Source: Porphyra umbilicalis (taxonomy: Eukaryota > Rhodophyta > Bangiophyceae > Bangiales > Bangiaceae). Taken from it: a stretch of DNA of 64,000 nucleotides. Both the position numbers and the translations under genes were made by a program. Position 1 is the stretch's first letter. Each line of letters begins with the position of its first letter. Positions 11,577 through 23,300 of this stretch are shown here, one piece after another. Below the pieces are notes generated by a model that was not told where the DNA came from, made no database searches, and saw nothing but the letters and a program-made list of their open reading frames with translations. The stretch is from assembly GCA_002049455.2 (NCBI GenBank), contig KV918782.1:186001-250000 (forward strand), read 5' to 3'.

Positions 11577-13275
11577 AGTTGAGCTGGCGGTTGGTAGGCG
11601 GCGGCCGCCGTCGTGGACACTTGTCAGCCAGGGCGGCCGCCGCACTCGACGTCATGGTTGGCGGCCGTCGCCGAGCGTCATCACGGCCGCCAAGGTCCGG
11701 CGGCGGCCGCCGCCAACCATAGCCGCACCCCGCAACCGCACTCGTTCTTGCGGTTGTTCGGCGGCGGCCGCCGTCGTGGACGCGTACGGCGCGGCGGCCG
11801 CCGCACTAGACGTTAATGCGCGGCGGCCGCCGCCAAGCGCCGCGGGGCACGCCGGTGTTGGGCGGCGGCCGCCGCCGAGCACCGCGACACGCGATGACGG
11901 CAGTTGAGCTGGTGGTTGGTCGGCGGCGGCCGCCGTCGTGGACACTTGTTAGCGAGGGCGGCCGCCGCTCTCGACGTAATGGTCGGCGGCCGTCGCCGAG
12001 CGTCATCACGCACGCCGAGGTCCGGCGGCGGCCGCCGCCAACCATAGCCGCACCCGGCAACCGCACTCGTTCTTGCGGTTGTTCGGCGGCGGCCGCCGTC
12101 GTGGACGCGTACGGTGCGGCGGCCGCCGCACTAGACGTTAATGCGCGGCGGCCGCCGCCAAGCGCCGCGGGGCACGCTGGTGTTGGGCGGCTGCCGCCGC
12201 CGAGCACCGCGACACGCGATGACGGCAGTTGAGCTGGTGGTTGGTCGGCAGCAGCCGCCGTCGTGGACACTTGTTAGCGAGGGCGGCCGCCGCTCTCGAC
12301 GTAATGGTCGGCGGCCGTCGCCGAGCGTCATCACGCACGCCAAGGTCCGGCGGCGGCCGCCGCCAACCATAGCCGCACCCGGCAACCGCACTCGTTATTG
12401 CGGTTGTTCGGCGGCGGCCGCCGTCGTGGACGCGTACGGCGCGGCGGCCGCCGCGCTAGACGTTAATGCGCGGCGGCCGCCGCCAAGCGCCGCGAGGCAC
12501 GCTGGTGTTGGGCGGCTGCCGCCGCCGAGCACCGCGACACGCGATGACGGCAGTTGAGCTGGTGGTTGGTCGGCGGCGGCCGCCGTCGTGGACACTTGTT
12601 AGCGAGGGCGGCCGCCGCTCTCGACGTAATGGTTGGCGGCCGTCGCCGAGCGTCATCACGCACGCCAAGGTCCGGCGGCGGCCGCCGCCAACCATAGCCG
12701 CACCCCGCAACCGCACTCGTTCTTGCGGTTGTTCGGCGGCGGCCGCCGTCGTGGACGCGTACGGCGCGGCGGCCGCCGCACTAGACGTTAATGCGCGGCG
12801 GCCGCCGCCAAGCGCCGCGGGGCACGCTGGTGTTGGGCGGCGGCCGCCGCCGAGCACCGCGACACGCGATGACGGCAGTTGAGCTGGTGGTTGGTCGGCG
12901 GCGGCCGCCGTCGTGGACACTTGTTAGCGAGGGCGGCCGCCGCTCTCGACGTAGTGGACGGCGGCCGTCGCCGAGCGTCATCACGCACGCCGAGGTCCGG
13001 CGGCGGCCGCCGCCAACCATAGCCGCACCCCGCAACCGCACTCGTTCTTGCGGTTGTTCGGCGGCGGCCGCCGTCGTGGACGCGTACGGCGCGGCGGCCG
13101 CCGCACTAGACGTTAATGCGCGGCGGCCGCCGCCAAGCGCCGCGGGGCACGCTGGTGTTGGGCGGCGGCCGCCGCCGAGCACCGCGACACGCGATGACGG
13201 CAGTTGAGCTGGTGGTTGGTCGGCGGCAGCCGCCGTCGCCGACACTGGCTCACCATGGCGGCCACCGCACTCGAC
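11577..13275. repeat. 325-bp satellite array, about 5.2 copies
   Basis: The word GAGCTGG recurs at 11581, 11906, 12231, 12556, 12881 and 13206, exactly 325 bases apart, and the sequence between is nearly identical. Each unit contains seven copies of the palindrome GGCGGCCGCC, so the array holds about 35 GCGGCCGC octamers. The last copy fades after about 70 bases. Frames of 138 and 154 codons are open on both strands in each copy simply because the unit is stop-poor; I do not call them genes. Confidence 0.95.
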
Positions 13276-14640
13276 CACATGAGGGGCTGCCATTCTCGTG
13301 GGTGTTGGGCACAGGCAGAGCTATTTCGGGCCCTTCCATTGGTCGGCCGTGACAGCGCGCCGCCAGCATCAGCGGGGAAGGAGTGAAAGCACCCCTGCAG
13401 TGGCCGTCCAGCGACCGCAGCACCACCTGGTGCCGCTCCCCTCTCGCGAGCACCACCACCGTTCCCCTGTCCCCCATTGGCCCATCCCCGTCCTCCGGTG
13501 CACGGGCACAAGCGGCGCACAGCCCGAGCGCAGAGGTGACTAACCGCGGGTGATCCACAAACGACACTTAACGATCTGGAAAGGCAAGAGCGAATTCTGG
13601 AGATTCCGAACGACGCCAAAAATGACACACATAGGCATGAATTTGTGGAGGATCTTGTGGGTTACTGTTCGTCAGTCGACCTACCGGATATCGGCACAAA
13701 GTATTTCCCCAAGAGCAGACAGCCTGACAGTGTGTAATAGTTAACCAATACATCATCTATAAGCTAGTAATGCCCAATGAGCGCCGCTGCATCATACACG
13801 CCACACTTCGTTTCTATCAAATCGCTGCGGGAAAGAGGGCCCGTAGCGAGGCGCGGCCTTTCAAGAACTTGTGCCACATGTAACAGCGGTATTGACGTCG
13901 TCATAGAGAAGGGCTACGTCAGTCATAAAGTATTAGTTTTACCGATACAAGCCATTGTTAATAATGAACAATCATTTAATTCTCGGCGCGAAGACAGCAG
14001 CCAACCAGGAGACCACGAGCACCAGTGCGCTTTTGCACGGACGGCGGCAGAACAGGGGGCTTCGGCGGCGAGTATTCTGCTGCTGTCGCCCGTGGGGCGA
14101 AAACACCACCTTCGACGGGCGCGCCGGTGCCTGGCCAACCTGCGGCGGCCGCAGAAGCGGAGGGTACGGCATCGCTGACCTCCTTAAAGAGGGCAGGAGC
14201 GCGATGCCGCTCTTGCCTAATGACTCTTGTGGAACGTCTGCGTCGGACGCCACCAACTGGCGCAATGTTCTGCGGCCCTAACCCTAACCACAACAGCCCC
14301 CACATACACGCTTTCGAAGACAAATGACACTCTCTGGCTCGACCCACGACTTTTCTGTTACGAACATCTTCACAACCAAAGTGCGCTGGTAGCGAGCAAG
14401 TTGCCAATGGATAAACGAACCCGAGAAGAAGCTGACCAATGAGTGACCTGCTAGCCAACGTGAGCGATGTTTTTACTGTTGCGGCGCTCATGTGAGTGTA
14501 AAGCGCTTCAGGAAACAGCCAAACAAAAGTCTCGCACACATATTTGCATCGAAAATGTGCCCTGATTGCCCCGTCAGAGGGGTCGTACCAAACATTGCAA
14601 TGTCAAGAAGAGCTATATCGGATATTGTTTTTCTACCCCC
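13276..14640. other. Intergenic, with two telomere-like repeats
   Basis: No gene is supported. CCCTAACCCTAACC occurs at 14276-14289, only two and a third telomere-type units and probably chance. Confidence 0.35.
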
Positions 14641-16180
14641 CTTTCTGAGAGCAGGGCAGCGGCGGCGAGCCGACCGCGCGCCCACGCCCACCAATCCCGC
14701 CCCCACAGGGCACCGGTGCCAGCCCAACCCGCGGCGGCTGCACATGCGACGGGCGCGGCAGCGGTGGCCGCAGGCCAATCGACCGCGCGCCCGGGCGCAC
14801 CAATCGCGCGGCCGCCGCCCCCGCCTCGGGCTCCCTCGCCTTGCTGCCAGGCGCGGGTCCCGCTGCGGCGGCCGCTGGCGAACCGACCGCCCGCCCGAGC
14901 ACACCAATCGCGCGGCGCGCGCCCCCACATCGGACTTCCGCGCCGAGCTGCAGCCGCTGCTGCGGCCGCGCTGCCGAAACGGCCGCCCACCGCAGCGCAC
15001 CAATTGGGCGGCCGCCGCCACAACCTTGGGTGCCCGCAAGACGTTCCGCAGCGGCGGCCGCCGTGACGGTGGGCGCGGGCGCGGTGTCGGCGGCGGCACG
15101 GGCGCACTTGTCCCGCGGCGGCCGCCTCTGCTGCGGTCACCGACAAGCTGCAACGCAGCGGTGGCCGCCGTGGCGGCGGCGGCACGCCCCCACCTCTACC
15201 GCGGCGGCCGCAGCTGCCGCGGGCTGAAACGGCCGCCCACCGCAACGCACCAATTGGGCGGCCGCCGCCACAACCTTGGGTGCCCGCAAGACGTTCCGCA
15301 GCGGCGGCCGCCGTGACGGTGGGCGCGGGCGCGGAGTCGGCGGCGGCACGGGCGCACTTTTCCCGCGGCGGCCGCCGCTGCTGCGGTCACCCAGAAGTTG
15401 CAACACAGCGGTGGCCGCCGTGGCGGCGGCGGCACGCCCCCACCTCTACCGCGGCGGCCGCAGCTGCCGCGGGCGCCTGCGCGCACCTGTTTTATGGCGG
15501 CCGCCGCTGCCGCGGGCGCCTGCATGCTTCAACGTAGCGGCGGCCGCCGTGACGGCGGGCGCAGGCGCGGTGGCCGCGGCAGCAGGCGCGCATTTGTCCC
15601 TTTGCGGCCGCCGCTGCCAAGTGCGCCCACCAGATGTTCCGCAGCGGCGTCCGCCGTGACGGTGGGCGCGGGCGCGGAGTCGGCGGCGGCACGGGCGCAC
15701 TTTTCCCGCGGCGGCCGCCGCTGCTGCGGTCACCCAGAAGTTGCAACACAGCGGTGGCCGCCGTGGCGGCGGCGGCACGCGCTCTCCTCTCCCGCGGCGG
15801 CCGCAGCTGCCGCGGGCGCCTGCGCGCACCTGTCTTATGGCGGCCGCCGCTGCCGCGGGCGCCTGCATGCTTCAACGTACCGGTGGCCACCGTGACGGCG
15901 GGCGCAGGCGCGGTGGCGGTGGCGGCGGCACGCGCGCTCCTCTCCCGCGGCGGCCGCCGGTGACGTGGTTTTCGACTAGTTACTACGTACCGGCGGCCGC
16001 CGTGACGGCGGGTGCAGATGCTGTGCTGGCGTCGGCACACGCGCACCTGTCCTGTGCCGGCCGCAGCTGCCGCGGGCGCCCGCGCGCACCTGTCCCGCGG
16101 TGGCCGCCGCTGCCTCGTTCTCCCACAAGCTGCGACGTGGCGGCGGCCGCCGTGACGGCGGGCGCAGGCGCGGTGGTGGC
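14641..16180. repeat. GGCGGCCGCC-rich repeat field
   Basis: The decamer GGCGGCCGCC and close variants recur every 40-90 bases, separated by variable spacers such as GTGACGG(T/C)GGGCGC. Larger duplicated blocks are visible: the stretch starting CAATTGGGCGGCCGCCGCC at 15001 returns at 15251 (250 bp), and the block around 15311 returns near 15655. Open frames here encode Arg/Pro/Ala strings in all directions. Confidence 0.75.
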
Positions 16181-16539
16181 CGCGACACGCCAAGCGGGGT
16201 GCGTGCTGTGCGCGTGCGTGGCCGCCGCCCCCGCCGCCGATGACGATGTGTGGACATGCGGCGCTGGCGTGGCAGCGGCGGCCACACGCAAACGGACCGG
16301 GGGCCCGCGCATGCCGTTCCGCCGCTGCCGCCTCCCTCGCCCAGCGCCGAGAGACCTGACGCTTTCGTGGCCGGTGGGGACCGCCGTTGTGCCGGCCGCA
16401 GGCGCGGTTATGCTCTGTGTGCGTGCGGCAGCCAAGTTGCCTCCGGCGTCGCGCGCGGAGGGTACGGCTCTGAGGGGTGCGTGGGTGCGGAGGCGGTGGC
16501 GTCGCGCGGTGCATGGTATGAGCGCACAGACAAGTTGCA
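16181..16539. other. GC-rich spacer
   Basis: Continuation of the GC-rich field without regular repeats. It is presumably 3' flanking DNA of the Myb/SANT gene to its right. Confidence 0.3.
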
Positions 16540-16578
16540 TAGGAAAAAAAAAACCCTGCCCAACGGGGAAAAAAAACC
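16540..16578 (-). promoter_or_regulatory. Conserved T-rich motif downstream of the Myb/SANT gene
   Basis: Read on the minus strand it is GG, T8, CCCCGTTGGGCAGGG, T10, CCTA. Almost the same 39 bases stand just after the related Myb/SANT genes at 40260-40298 and 54869 onward, although the proteins have diverged strongly. Here it lies about 170 bases past the stop codon. A transcript-end signal or a transposase-binding site are both possible; its position after the gene favours the first. Confidence 0.6.
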
Positions 16579-16746
16579 ATGTATTGCTACGACCGGCCCC
16601 CCTTCAGCTCCCCGAGGCACCAGAGCCACACAGCAACACAAGACACAAGACATAATCCCGTACAAAGCCGCAGCACAACACGTAAGGTGCGCGGTCTCGG
16701 CAGCAGCAAACAAAGCAAACAACACAGTGGGCATAGGCACGTTGGT

Positions 16747-18489
16747 CTACTCGTCCTCGTCCGACTCGCTCGACGAGCGCCCACCGTTACGTTCAAACGC
16801 CGCAATGATATCACTGTCAAACCCATCAAAGCCCCCGCCGTCAGAGACGGAGTCAGAGGCGGAACCGGACTGGGGCGGCGGCCGCTTCCGGCTTGCCGAC
16901 TGCGGCGTGCTGCGCGCGTCCGTCGGTGTCGCCGCAGCCGCCGCGGCCGCCGCCACAGCCTCCGCGGCCGCCGCTGCGGCCGCCGCCAATGAAGATCGAG
17001 GCGCAGGCGCCGCGGGTGGCGCCGGCGATGGTGCCGTCAGGTCGACGGTCGTCTGTACCGGCGCGGCCATGGAGGCGGCTGCCTGCTGGCGCTTCGTTGC
17101 CTGCGCCCGACGGCCGCGCCGCTTGTTGGCAGCTGACCGAGCTGCAGACGAAGAAGGCATTGTAGGTGCCGGTGCAGTTTTTGACGTGGGCGGTGATGGT
17201 GCCGCCGCTGGCGTCGACACGGACGAATCTGCGGCCGTCGCTGCGGCTGTCGTCGGTGCTGCGGTCGTCGGTGCCGCCGACGTCGGCGCCGTCTCCGCGT
17301 CCGCCATCTCCTCCACCACCTCCGGCGTCGCCACCGGTGGCGGCACAATCGACCTCGTATCCCCCACGACCGTCACGTCCTCCCCCGCCGCCGCGTTCCC
17401 CGCCGCTGAACTGTCGTCAATGGCAGAAACGTCGTCAACATCCCCCAAGGGGGGCGGCGCGACGACCTTGTTCTTGTTCTGCGTATTGGCAGCAGACGCA
17501 TCGTTCGCCGGCTTGGCCGACTTGACCTCGATGCCTTCCGTCGCGAGCATCTTCTTGGCCTGGTGAGCCCAAAAGGCTGCACCCTCGGGCGTCGTGCGCA
17601 TGAAGGGGAGGCTAAACGCCATCATCGCCGTCCGCTGCGTCGTCGCGTCGCCCAGCTTCTCGACGGCGCTCGCGACGCGACCGATGGTGCGGTCGTCAGC
17701 AATGCTGTCGGCGCGGGCGCGCTTGGCAGCCTTGCAACCGATTGGGCGGCCCGCCCACGAGCCCTGCTCCTCGTCATCGCTACCAACCTTGTCGGTCGCC
17801 GCCGTGTCGCCCACTGCACTGCTTGCGGCCGCCGCGTTAGCGACCGCCTCGTTGGCGGCGGCCGCCGGAGCGGGGTCCACCCCGGCAGCCGCCTGCTCAG
17901 CGGCAGGCCCGCCGTCGCCCGACGCGGCAGCCGCCGCCGCCCTCGCCGCGGCACGAACGTGCGCGCTTGCCGCCTTCTTTTGCAGCGCTGCAAAAGCAGC
18001 AGCCGCCGACTTGAATCGGTCCTGGTCCTTCAGCTGCTCCCAGTACTGTGCCCACGGGCACGACACTTGCTTTTTTGGGCGCTTCGTCGTCTTGCCCTTG
18101 GCCACGTCGTCGGCGTGGTCACCGCGGATGCGGCTGTACACATTCGTCCCGCAATACAGCCCCTCGGCGCAGTTCACGAGATCAGCGTGCGTGGAGATGC
18201 CCGTCGGCTTGGCCAGCCGCGCTTGGACGATGCAACTTGAAAACTCCATAACCCCGGCAACCATCTTGGCCCACTGCTTGCGGAGCGCTTCAAAGCCGCG
18301 CTGGTCCCGCGCCGCTTTCACCGCCGCGTCCGTCTCGTCGCGCAGCACATGCTGCCAGCTCTTAAGGACCCGCGTCCAAAACTCCTTACCTGACTGGTCC
18401 GTCCCCCGGATTGGGTTGTTGGCCTGGATGAGCCACGCCTTGATGAGCGCCATATTCTCCACCACCAGCCACGTAGTACCCCGCCCCAT
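16747..18489 (-). CDS. Harbinger-associated Myb/SANT-like protein, lineage 1
   Basis: 580 residues. In PIF/Harbinger elements a second gene encodes a Myb/SANT-like DNA-binding protein that acts with the transposase at the element ends in the nucleus. Residues about 5-85 show this fold: W7, ENMALIKAW, then RGTDQSGKEFW and ALRKQWAKM. A second conserved block, AKGKTTKRPKKQVSCPWAQYW (about 130-150), is shared with the protein at 38885 and includes a basic nuclear-localisation-like stretch. The rest is Ala/Pro/Thr-rich and probably disordered, ending in an acidic SESDEDE tail. I chose the start at 18489 because M-G-x-G-x-x-W begins both relatives. A Pro-rich frame stops 26 bases upstream. The frame is intact. 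Confidence 0.85.
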   Translation of the reverse strand: MGRGTTWLVVENMALIKAWLIQANNPIRGTDQSGKEFWTRVLKSWQHVLRDETDAAVKAARDQRGFEALRKQWAKMVAGVMEFSSCIVQARLAKPTGISTHADLVNCAEGLYCGTNVYSRIRGDHADDVAKGKTTKRPKKQVSCPWAQYWEQLKDQDRFKSAAAAFAALQKKAASAHVRAAARAAAAAASGDGGPAAEQAAAGVDPAPAAAANEAVANAAAASSAVGDTAATDKVGSDDEEQGSWAGRPIGCKAAKRARADSIADDRTIGRVASAVEKLGDATTQRTAMMAFSLPFMRTTPEGAAFWAHQAKKMLATEGIEVKSAKPANDASAANTQNKNKVVAPPPLGDVDDVSAIDDSSAAGNAAAGEDVTVVGDTRSIVPPPVATPEVVEEMADAETAPTSAAPTTAAPTTAAATAADSSVSTPAAAPSPPTSKTAPAPTMPSSSAARSAANKRRGRRAQATKRQQAAASMAAPVQTTVDLTAPSPAPPAAPAPRSSLAAAAAAAAEAVAAAAAAAATPTDARSTPQSASRKRPPPQSGSASDSVSDGGGFDGFDSDIIAAFERNGGRSSSESDEDE

Positions 18490-18514
18490 CGTGGCCAACA
18501 AAGGCGTCGATGAC

Positions 18515-19876
18515 CTACTTGGCGGCGCCGCCACCACGGCGCCGAGAAGACGGATGAAGGGGAGGTCGGCGGCCGCTGCAGCCCCGTCTGAGGCGCTTGG
18601 ATGCCGGCCGATCGGCGGAGCTGCCAGAGGTGCTAGTGTCGGCGGCCGACGCCACGGGCGGCAGCACGTACCTCCCTGCCAGGTGAGACACGGCCGCCGC
18701 GGCGGCGTTTGAGGCCACCGCCGCCCGGGCCGCGGTCGCCTGGGCCCTCTTCGCCACGCGCTTCGCCAGCGCGGCGACCGCCGCCGCCTCCCGGTACGCC
18801 GCCTGGGCGGTCGCCGACTCGGCTGCGGAAGTGGCGGCCACAGCGGCTGCCTTAGCGGCTGCGGCAACCGCCGCCGCAGTTGCCTCTGCTGCTGCGGCGT
18901 GACGCTTGGTCTCGATGCGCTCCGGTAAGCGAGTGCGCTCAATCCTCCTCTTCCGCACAGCCAGTTGGGCCCACTGTTTCCGCGGTGGCCAGGCACCGAA
19001 CAGTGAAAAGGAGGCGGCAGCCGGCCTTGACTCTTGTGTCAAACCGGCCGCCGATCCACCTGCAGAGATAGCACCTGGGTCGCCCTCGCAACGCGCTGTA
19101 GTCTTGGCCGGCGCGGCGGCCGTCGACCGTCCGCCAGCAGGCTGCCGGACAACGCTGTCGGCCTCGTTGCTCAGTTGTCCGGCTGCGACGCGCTCCCCCA
19201 CCTCGGGGGGCTGGGCGTGCGGCGACCGGGCGGCGGCCCGCCCCCCCACCACTGCGGGTTCGGCAGTCGGCAGTGCGGCGGTGGAGGCCCGCCCGTCCAC
19301 CTCGGTGGGCTCGGCGCTCGGCGGTCTGGCGGCGGCCCGCCGGTCCACCTTGACGGGCTGGCCGGTCGGCAGTCCGGCGGCGGGCCGCCCGTCCACCTTG
19401 GTGGGCTCGGTGGTCGGCGGTAGGGCGGCGGGCCGCCCGCCCACCTCGGAGGGCTCCGCTCCCTGCGGTCGGGTGGCGGCCCGCCTGCCCACCTTGGTGG
19501 GCTTGACAAGCGGCGGTCCGGCGGCCGCCCGCCCGTCCACCTTGGCGGGCTCAGCTGTCGGCGGTTGGGCGGCGGCCCGCCTCCCCATCTTGGTGGGCTT
19601 GCCGAGCGGCGGTCCGGCGGCCGCCCGTCCGTCCACCTGGGGGGGCTCAGCTGTCGGCGGTCGGGCGGCGGCCCGCCTCCCCACCTTGGTGGGCTTGACG
19701 AGCGGCGGTCTGGCGGCCGCCCGCCGGTCCACCTCGGCGGGCTTGGCTGCCGGCGGCCGGGCGGAGGCCCGCCCGCCCACCTCGACGGGCTTGGCTGCCG
19801 GCCGTCCGGCACCGGCCGTCGGCCCCTCGGCGGTTGCCACGGACTTGGCGGCGGTGGTGGGCAGCAGCACTGGCAC
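18515..19876 (-). CDS. Pro/Ala-rich tandem-repeat open frame (uncertain)
   Basis: A frame of 453 codons made largely of a 16-residue (48-bp) repeat of the type KPTKVGRRAAARPPTA, about 13 copies, followed by an Ala-rich helix-like part with ARG/LYS (KRVAKRAQATAARAA). It ends 26 bases before the start of the Myb/SANT gene on the same strand. The same order, a Pro-rich repeat frame ending just before a Myb/SANT start, is seen in the unrelated-looking repeat at 36618-38828. It could be an upstream exon, a separate protein, or only a repeat that happens to be open. Confidence 0.35.
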   Translation of the reverse strand: MPVLLPTTAAKSVATAEGPTAGAGRPAAKPVEVGGRASARPPAAKPAEVDRRAAARPPLVKPTKVGRRAAARPPTAEPPQVDGRAAAGPPLGKPTKMGRRAAAQPPTAEPAKVDGRAAAGPPLVKPTKVGRRAATRPQGAEPSEVGGRPAALPPTTEPTKVDGRPAAGLPTGQPVKVDRRAAARPPSAEPTEVDGRASTAALPTAEPAVVGGRAAARSPHAQPPEVGERVAAGQLSNEADSVVRQPAGGRSTAAAPAKTTARCEGDPGAISAGGSAAGLTQESRPAAASFSLFGAWPPRKQWAQLAVRKRRIERTRLPERIETKRHAAAAEATAAAVAAAAKAAAVAATSAAESATAQAAYREAAAVAALAKRVAKRAQATAARAAVASNAAAAAVSHLAGRYVLPPVASAADTSTSGSSADRPASKRLRRGCSGRRPPLHPSSRRRGGGAAK

Positions 19877-20067
19877 TGACAGTGCTCAAGATGGGGGGCG
19901 ACCGCCGCCACCCACTGGGAGACGCGTTCCCGATTCCGCTTCCGCTGCCCCCGTCGACGCTCGGTCTTGCCCGTCCACCGCGTGCCGGACATTGCGGTCC
20001 CGTGCGCTGCCGCCGCGGCCCCTTTTAAAGCCGGTGGGCAGCCCCGGATGATCCGTCGCAGCCGCCG

Positions 20068-20308
20068 GTGGCCGCCGGCAATCGCGGCCGGCAGCCGCCA
20101 GAACACCCGCCGCCGGCGGCCGCCGGCAATCGCGGCCGGCAGCCGCCAGAACACCCGCCGCCGGCGGCCGCCGGCAATCGCGGCCGGCAGCCGCCAGAAC
20201 ACCCGCCGCCGGCGGCCGCCGGCAATCGCTGCCGGCAGCCGCCAGAACACCCGCCGCCGGCGGCCGCCGGCAATCGCGGCCGGCAGCCGCCAGAACACCC
20301 GCCGCCGG
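20068..20308. repeat. 48-bp tandem repeat, five copies
   Basis: Five nearly identical 48-base units containing GGCCGCCGGCAATCGCGGCC. One frame reads a 16-residue unit (GNRGRQPPEHPPPAAA), but all frames are open, so coding is not implied. Confidence 0.9.
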
Positions 20309-23300
20309 CGGCTGGCCGAGCGGTCGCGGCTGGGTGGACCGCCGCGTCAGGCCGGCGAGGGAAAAAGGGCGGGCACTCGCCCCACAAACGACACCCGCGA
20401 GCTGCTGTCGGGACGACGACCCGCACCAGGAATCTGGCGGCGGCGGCCGACAACGACGCGGCCGCCGCCACGGCAAGGGGGGACAAGGGGGGAGAGTGGC
20501 GCGGTGGGCAAAAAACGCGCACAGAAAAAGCGCGGTCACTCACCAGTCGACACGAGCGGTCACTCCAGGATGCCACCTCAAACACCGACGAAGACGGCGG
20601 GAAAAAAAGCGCGCGCGCCAAGTCCAAGCTCGAAGAAAGTGCGCGCAAAGGTCACGGGCGAGCACAGGGCAGGCCGGCAAATCGTCGATGGAGCGGGAAG
20701 GGTGCCTCGGTCCTAGACCGATCGCAGACGCGCGTCCACGGTTGTGCCGCCCTCACGGATGGGGATGGGCCTGCTCGTGTGGGTGTCCCCCGCGTGCGGT
20801 TGTCGCCCCGCAGGCCCGAACGAGGGTGCGAAAGCGTATACGGCGCCGCACGTCCCCCACAGCACCGATCGCCCAACACTGGAGCGTTGCCGGCTCTCAC
20901 GGCACAGAATCGTGATGGTCCCCCCCACCTCCCACGCGGCACGCAGGCAGCGTACGGTCCTCGGCAGGGGCCGACGCAGGGCCGAGGCACGAAACGGCGA
21001 CGATGCGGGGCACGGCTCAGCCGCCATACGGGGTCGTGCCGGATCGTGCGCCTGTTTGGCCCGTCAGGAGCCTAAGTCACCCCCCCGCTCCGAAGGCCCC
21101 CTCGGGAAAGGCTCGCCAGGCGCGCTGTGTCACTGTTCCACGGTGGGAGTGCGTGCCGCGCCGTCTCATTTGCGCATGCGGTGAGGAAGCGGCACGCACT
21201 CCGGGGCCAAGGATGCGTGGCAACAGCCGGGGCACAGTCAGCAGCAGGATCGCATGTGATTGGTGGAACGGAAGCTCCTGTAGAGGCCAAAATCAGCGTA
21301 GAAATGCGGCCTCTGATGCCTCGTGCAAGACGATAATTTTATTGCCTGCTCTCCTCGCACCCAACGCTCGGTGTCACGGGCTGCCAAGCTTTCCTCGATG
21401 GCTCCAGTCCAGTCGTTTTTTTTTATAGTCACTCGTCAGTTCTGTCAAATCATGGGTGGCTGATGTCCTCGCCGTGAGCTGGGTACTGCGACGTGCGACC
21501 GCGCACCCTTCCTTTTTGCATTCCCTGTTGTCTCGCCTTCGAGTCCCACGTGACTCGTGGCTCAACGGCGCCCGCGTGTCGTTGTCACGCTCTGACTCAG
21601 AAAGCGAGTGAGTGGGTGCCATGCCCCGCCATGCCGCTGTCTGCTGGAGGGCCCGTGGCCACGCCAACACAGGGCCACACACGTCACGGGCCCTGGCGCC
21701 TTCTGACAATCTCTCACGCCTTCTGCGAGCCTCTCTCGCTCAGATATTGCCGTGGAGCAGACGACACAAGGGAAACGTAGAGCGCTTCTCTGTCCTGCTG
21801 TCAAGTCTCTTTTGATCTCAAGCATCATTGGCTCAATGGTTATCGAGTGGCGGCACGGTGGCAGTCTGTGGCGCCGCCATGTGGCACATGATCGACGTTT
21901 ATCAGGACGATCGCCCACTTTGCTCCATGCATGTGCTTCGTGTCTGCGTCGTGTCAAACGATTGCTGCTTTCAATGTGCCTGTCGGCCCCAATCTGCCCC
22001 GGATCACGACGATCTGGCCTAGCTCGTGCCATGCTGATTCCGCTGAAGCTATAGTCCATCGGAATGGGCCACCGACGTCCCACCGATACACCGGACTATC
22101 GACGGAACAGTAGCCTGCTCTCGAATAACTCTATTGCACATATCGTCCATTTCGGGCCTCCCCGATAGGCGACCTCTCAGAGGGTGCCACGTCGCATGCC
22201 CAATTGAGAATTTAACAATATAGTCCCGACATTGCTGGCTTTGCTCTTACTTGTAGGCTCGTAATCTACCAGCACGTTGCCGCACGAGAAAGCCGACCCT
22301 CCGAAGCGGCTCTGCCTGGGCCCTGCACACAACGGCTACCAGGAGAAGCTAGGCATGTATGGATGAGCGCATGGGGCATGTGCGACAGCAACCCCCATCG
22401 CAGGCACAGGCGCCAGCAACCGGTGGCGCGAAACCCAATACTAGCGCCAAGGGGCCGCATCAGGCGGTTCTGCCGCAGCGCCCCCCCCCCCCGCCCCTTC
22501 TCCACACGGCACGGGAACAGCATTCGCCTGCCGATCCCCGGAGACGGGGTTGGCGGCATCGACACAGGCGCTAGCAGCGGCAGCTAGTGGCGCCACGCTC
22601 GATCATGCCGTCGGCAGCAGACGGTACGCCCGCCCCCCCCGCCGCCTCGTCCCTCCCCCGCATCACACAGGAGCGATATCCGTCGGCCGACTCCAGGAGC
22701 TGGGGAGTCGCTGCCGGGGAGAACGAGGAGGCGTGGAGGCTAGTGTGGACGAGCGAGACCACTAAATAAGTCTCAACCCTGAGGCTGCTGTCCCGCAGGG
22801 TTGGCCCGCAGCGGTTGAGGGCGGGCCGCCAGCCTGGCTCACGGTTTTTCATACCGACCCCCACAGCCGTGCGTGTCGCCGCCGTCGCCACCACCGACCT
22901 TACCACGACCGCAGCGCACGTGGCTGACGCGTCTTGCTCGCCTGGCACCACAAGCTGCCGCTCGCAGCCGCGGTGGTACACCTGCCGCCGGCGGGGTGGC
23001 GTCGGCACCCCCCCACCCGGGCGGCCCCGCCCGTGCTAGGCGGCGGCGGCGGCGTCGAGCGGCGTCCACCACGCAGGCGCCGACGCGCTCGCTACGTGCG
23101 GGGTGGGCGCCGGTCAACATCGTGGGCAGTGCCGGCGACGCCGACCACGCGGACGACACCGATCAGGGGGGACGAGGGGCGTGACCCCGAGCGGCAATGC
23201 CCACCCGTTCCGCCGCTGCCGTCCGTGTCACCGTCGGGGCAGGGGGGGGGCAGCGCCACAGCCGCAGGGGCGGCGGCGGGGGTGGCGACGGGCACGGCGG

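Noticed and set aside
11806..13293. Repeated 138-, 154- and 170-codon frames in the 325-bp satellite
   Set aside because: They are open on both strands in every copy because the unit has few stop trinucleotides; no start context, domain or codon bias supports them.
14276..14289. Telomere-like CCCTAACCCTAACC
   Set aside because: Only about two units, with no array or chromosome-end context.
14488..16580. Long Arg/Pro/Ala frames (up to 362 codons) on both strands
   Set aside because: Composition follows the GGCGGCCGCC repeats in every frame, as expected for noncoding GC-rich DNA.
11577..20308. CRISPR array
   Set aside because: The repeats are long head-to-tail units or palindromes without equal-length unique spacers, and the DNA is eukaryotic.
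20025..21075. Frames of 207-335 codons across the 48-bp repeat
   Set aside because: All frames of the repeat are open, and downstream parts show no protein-like pattern.
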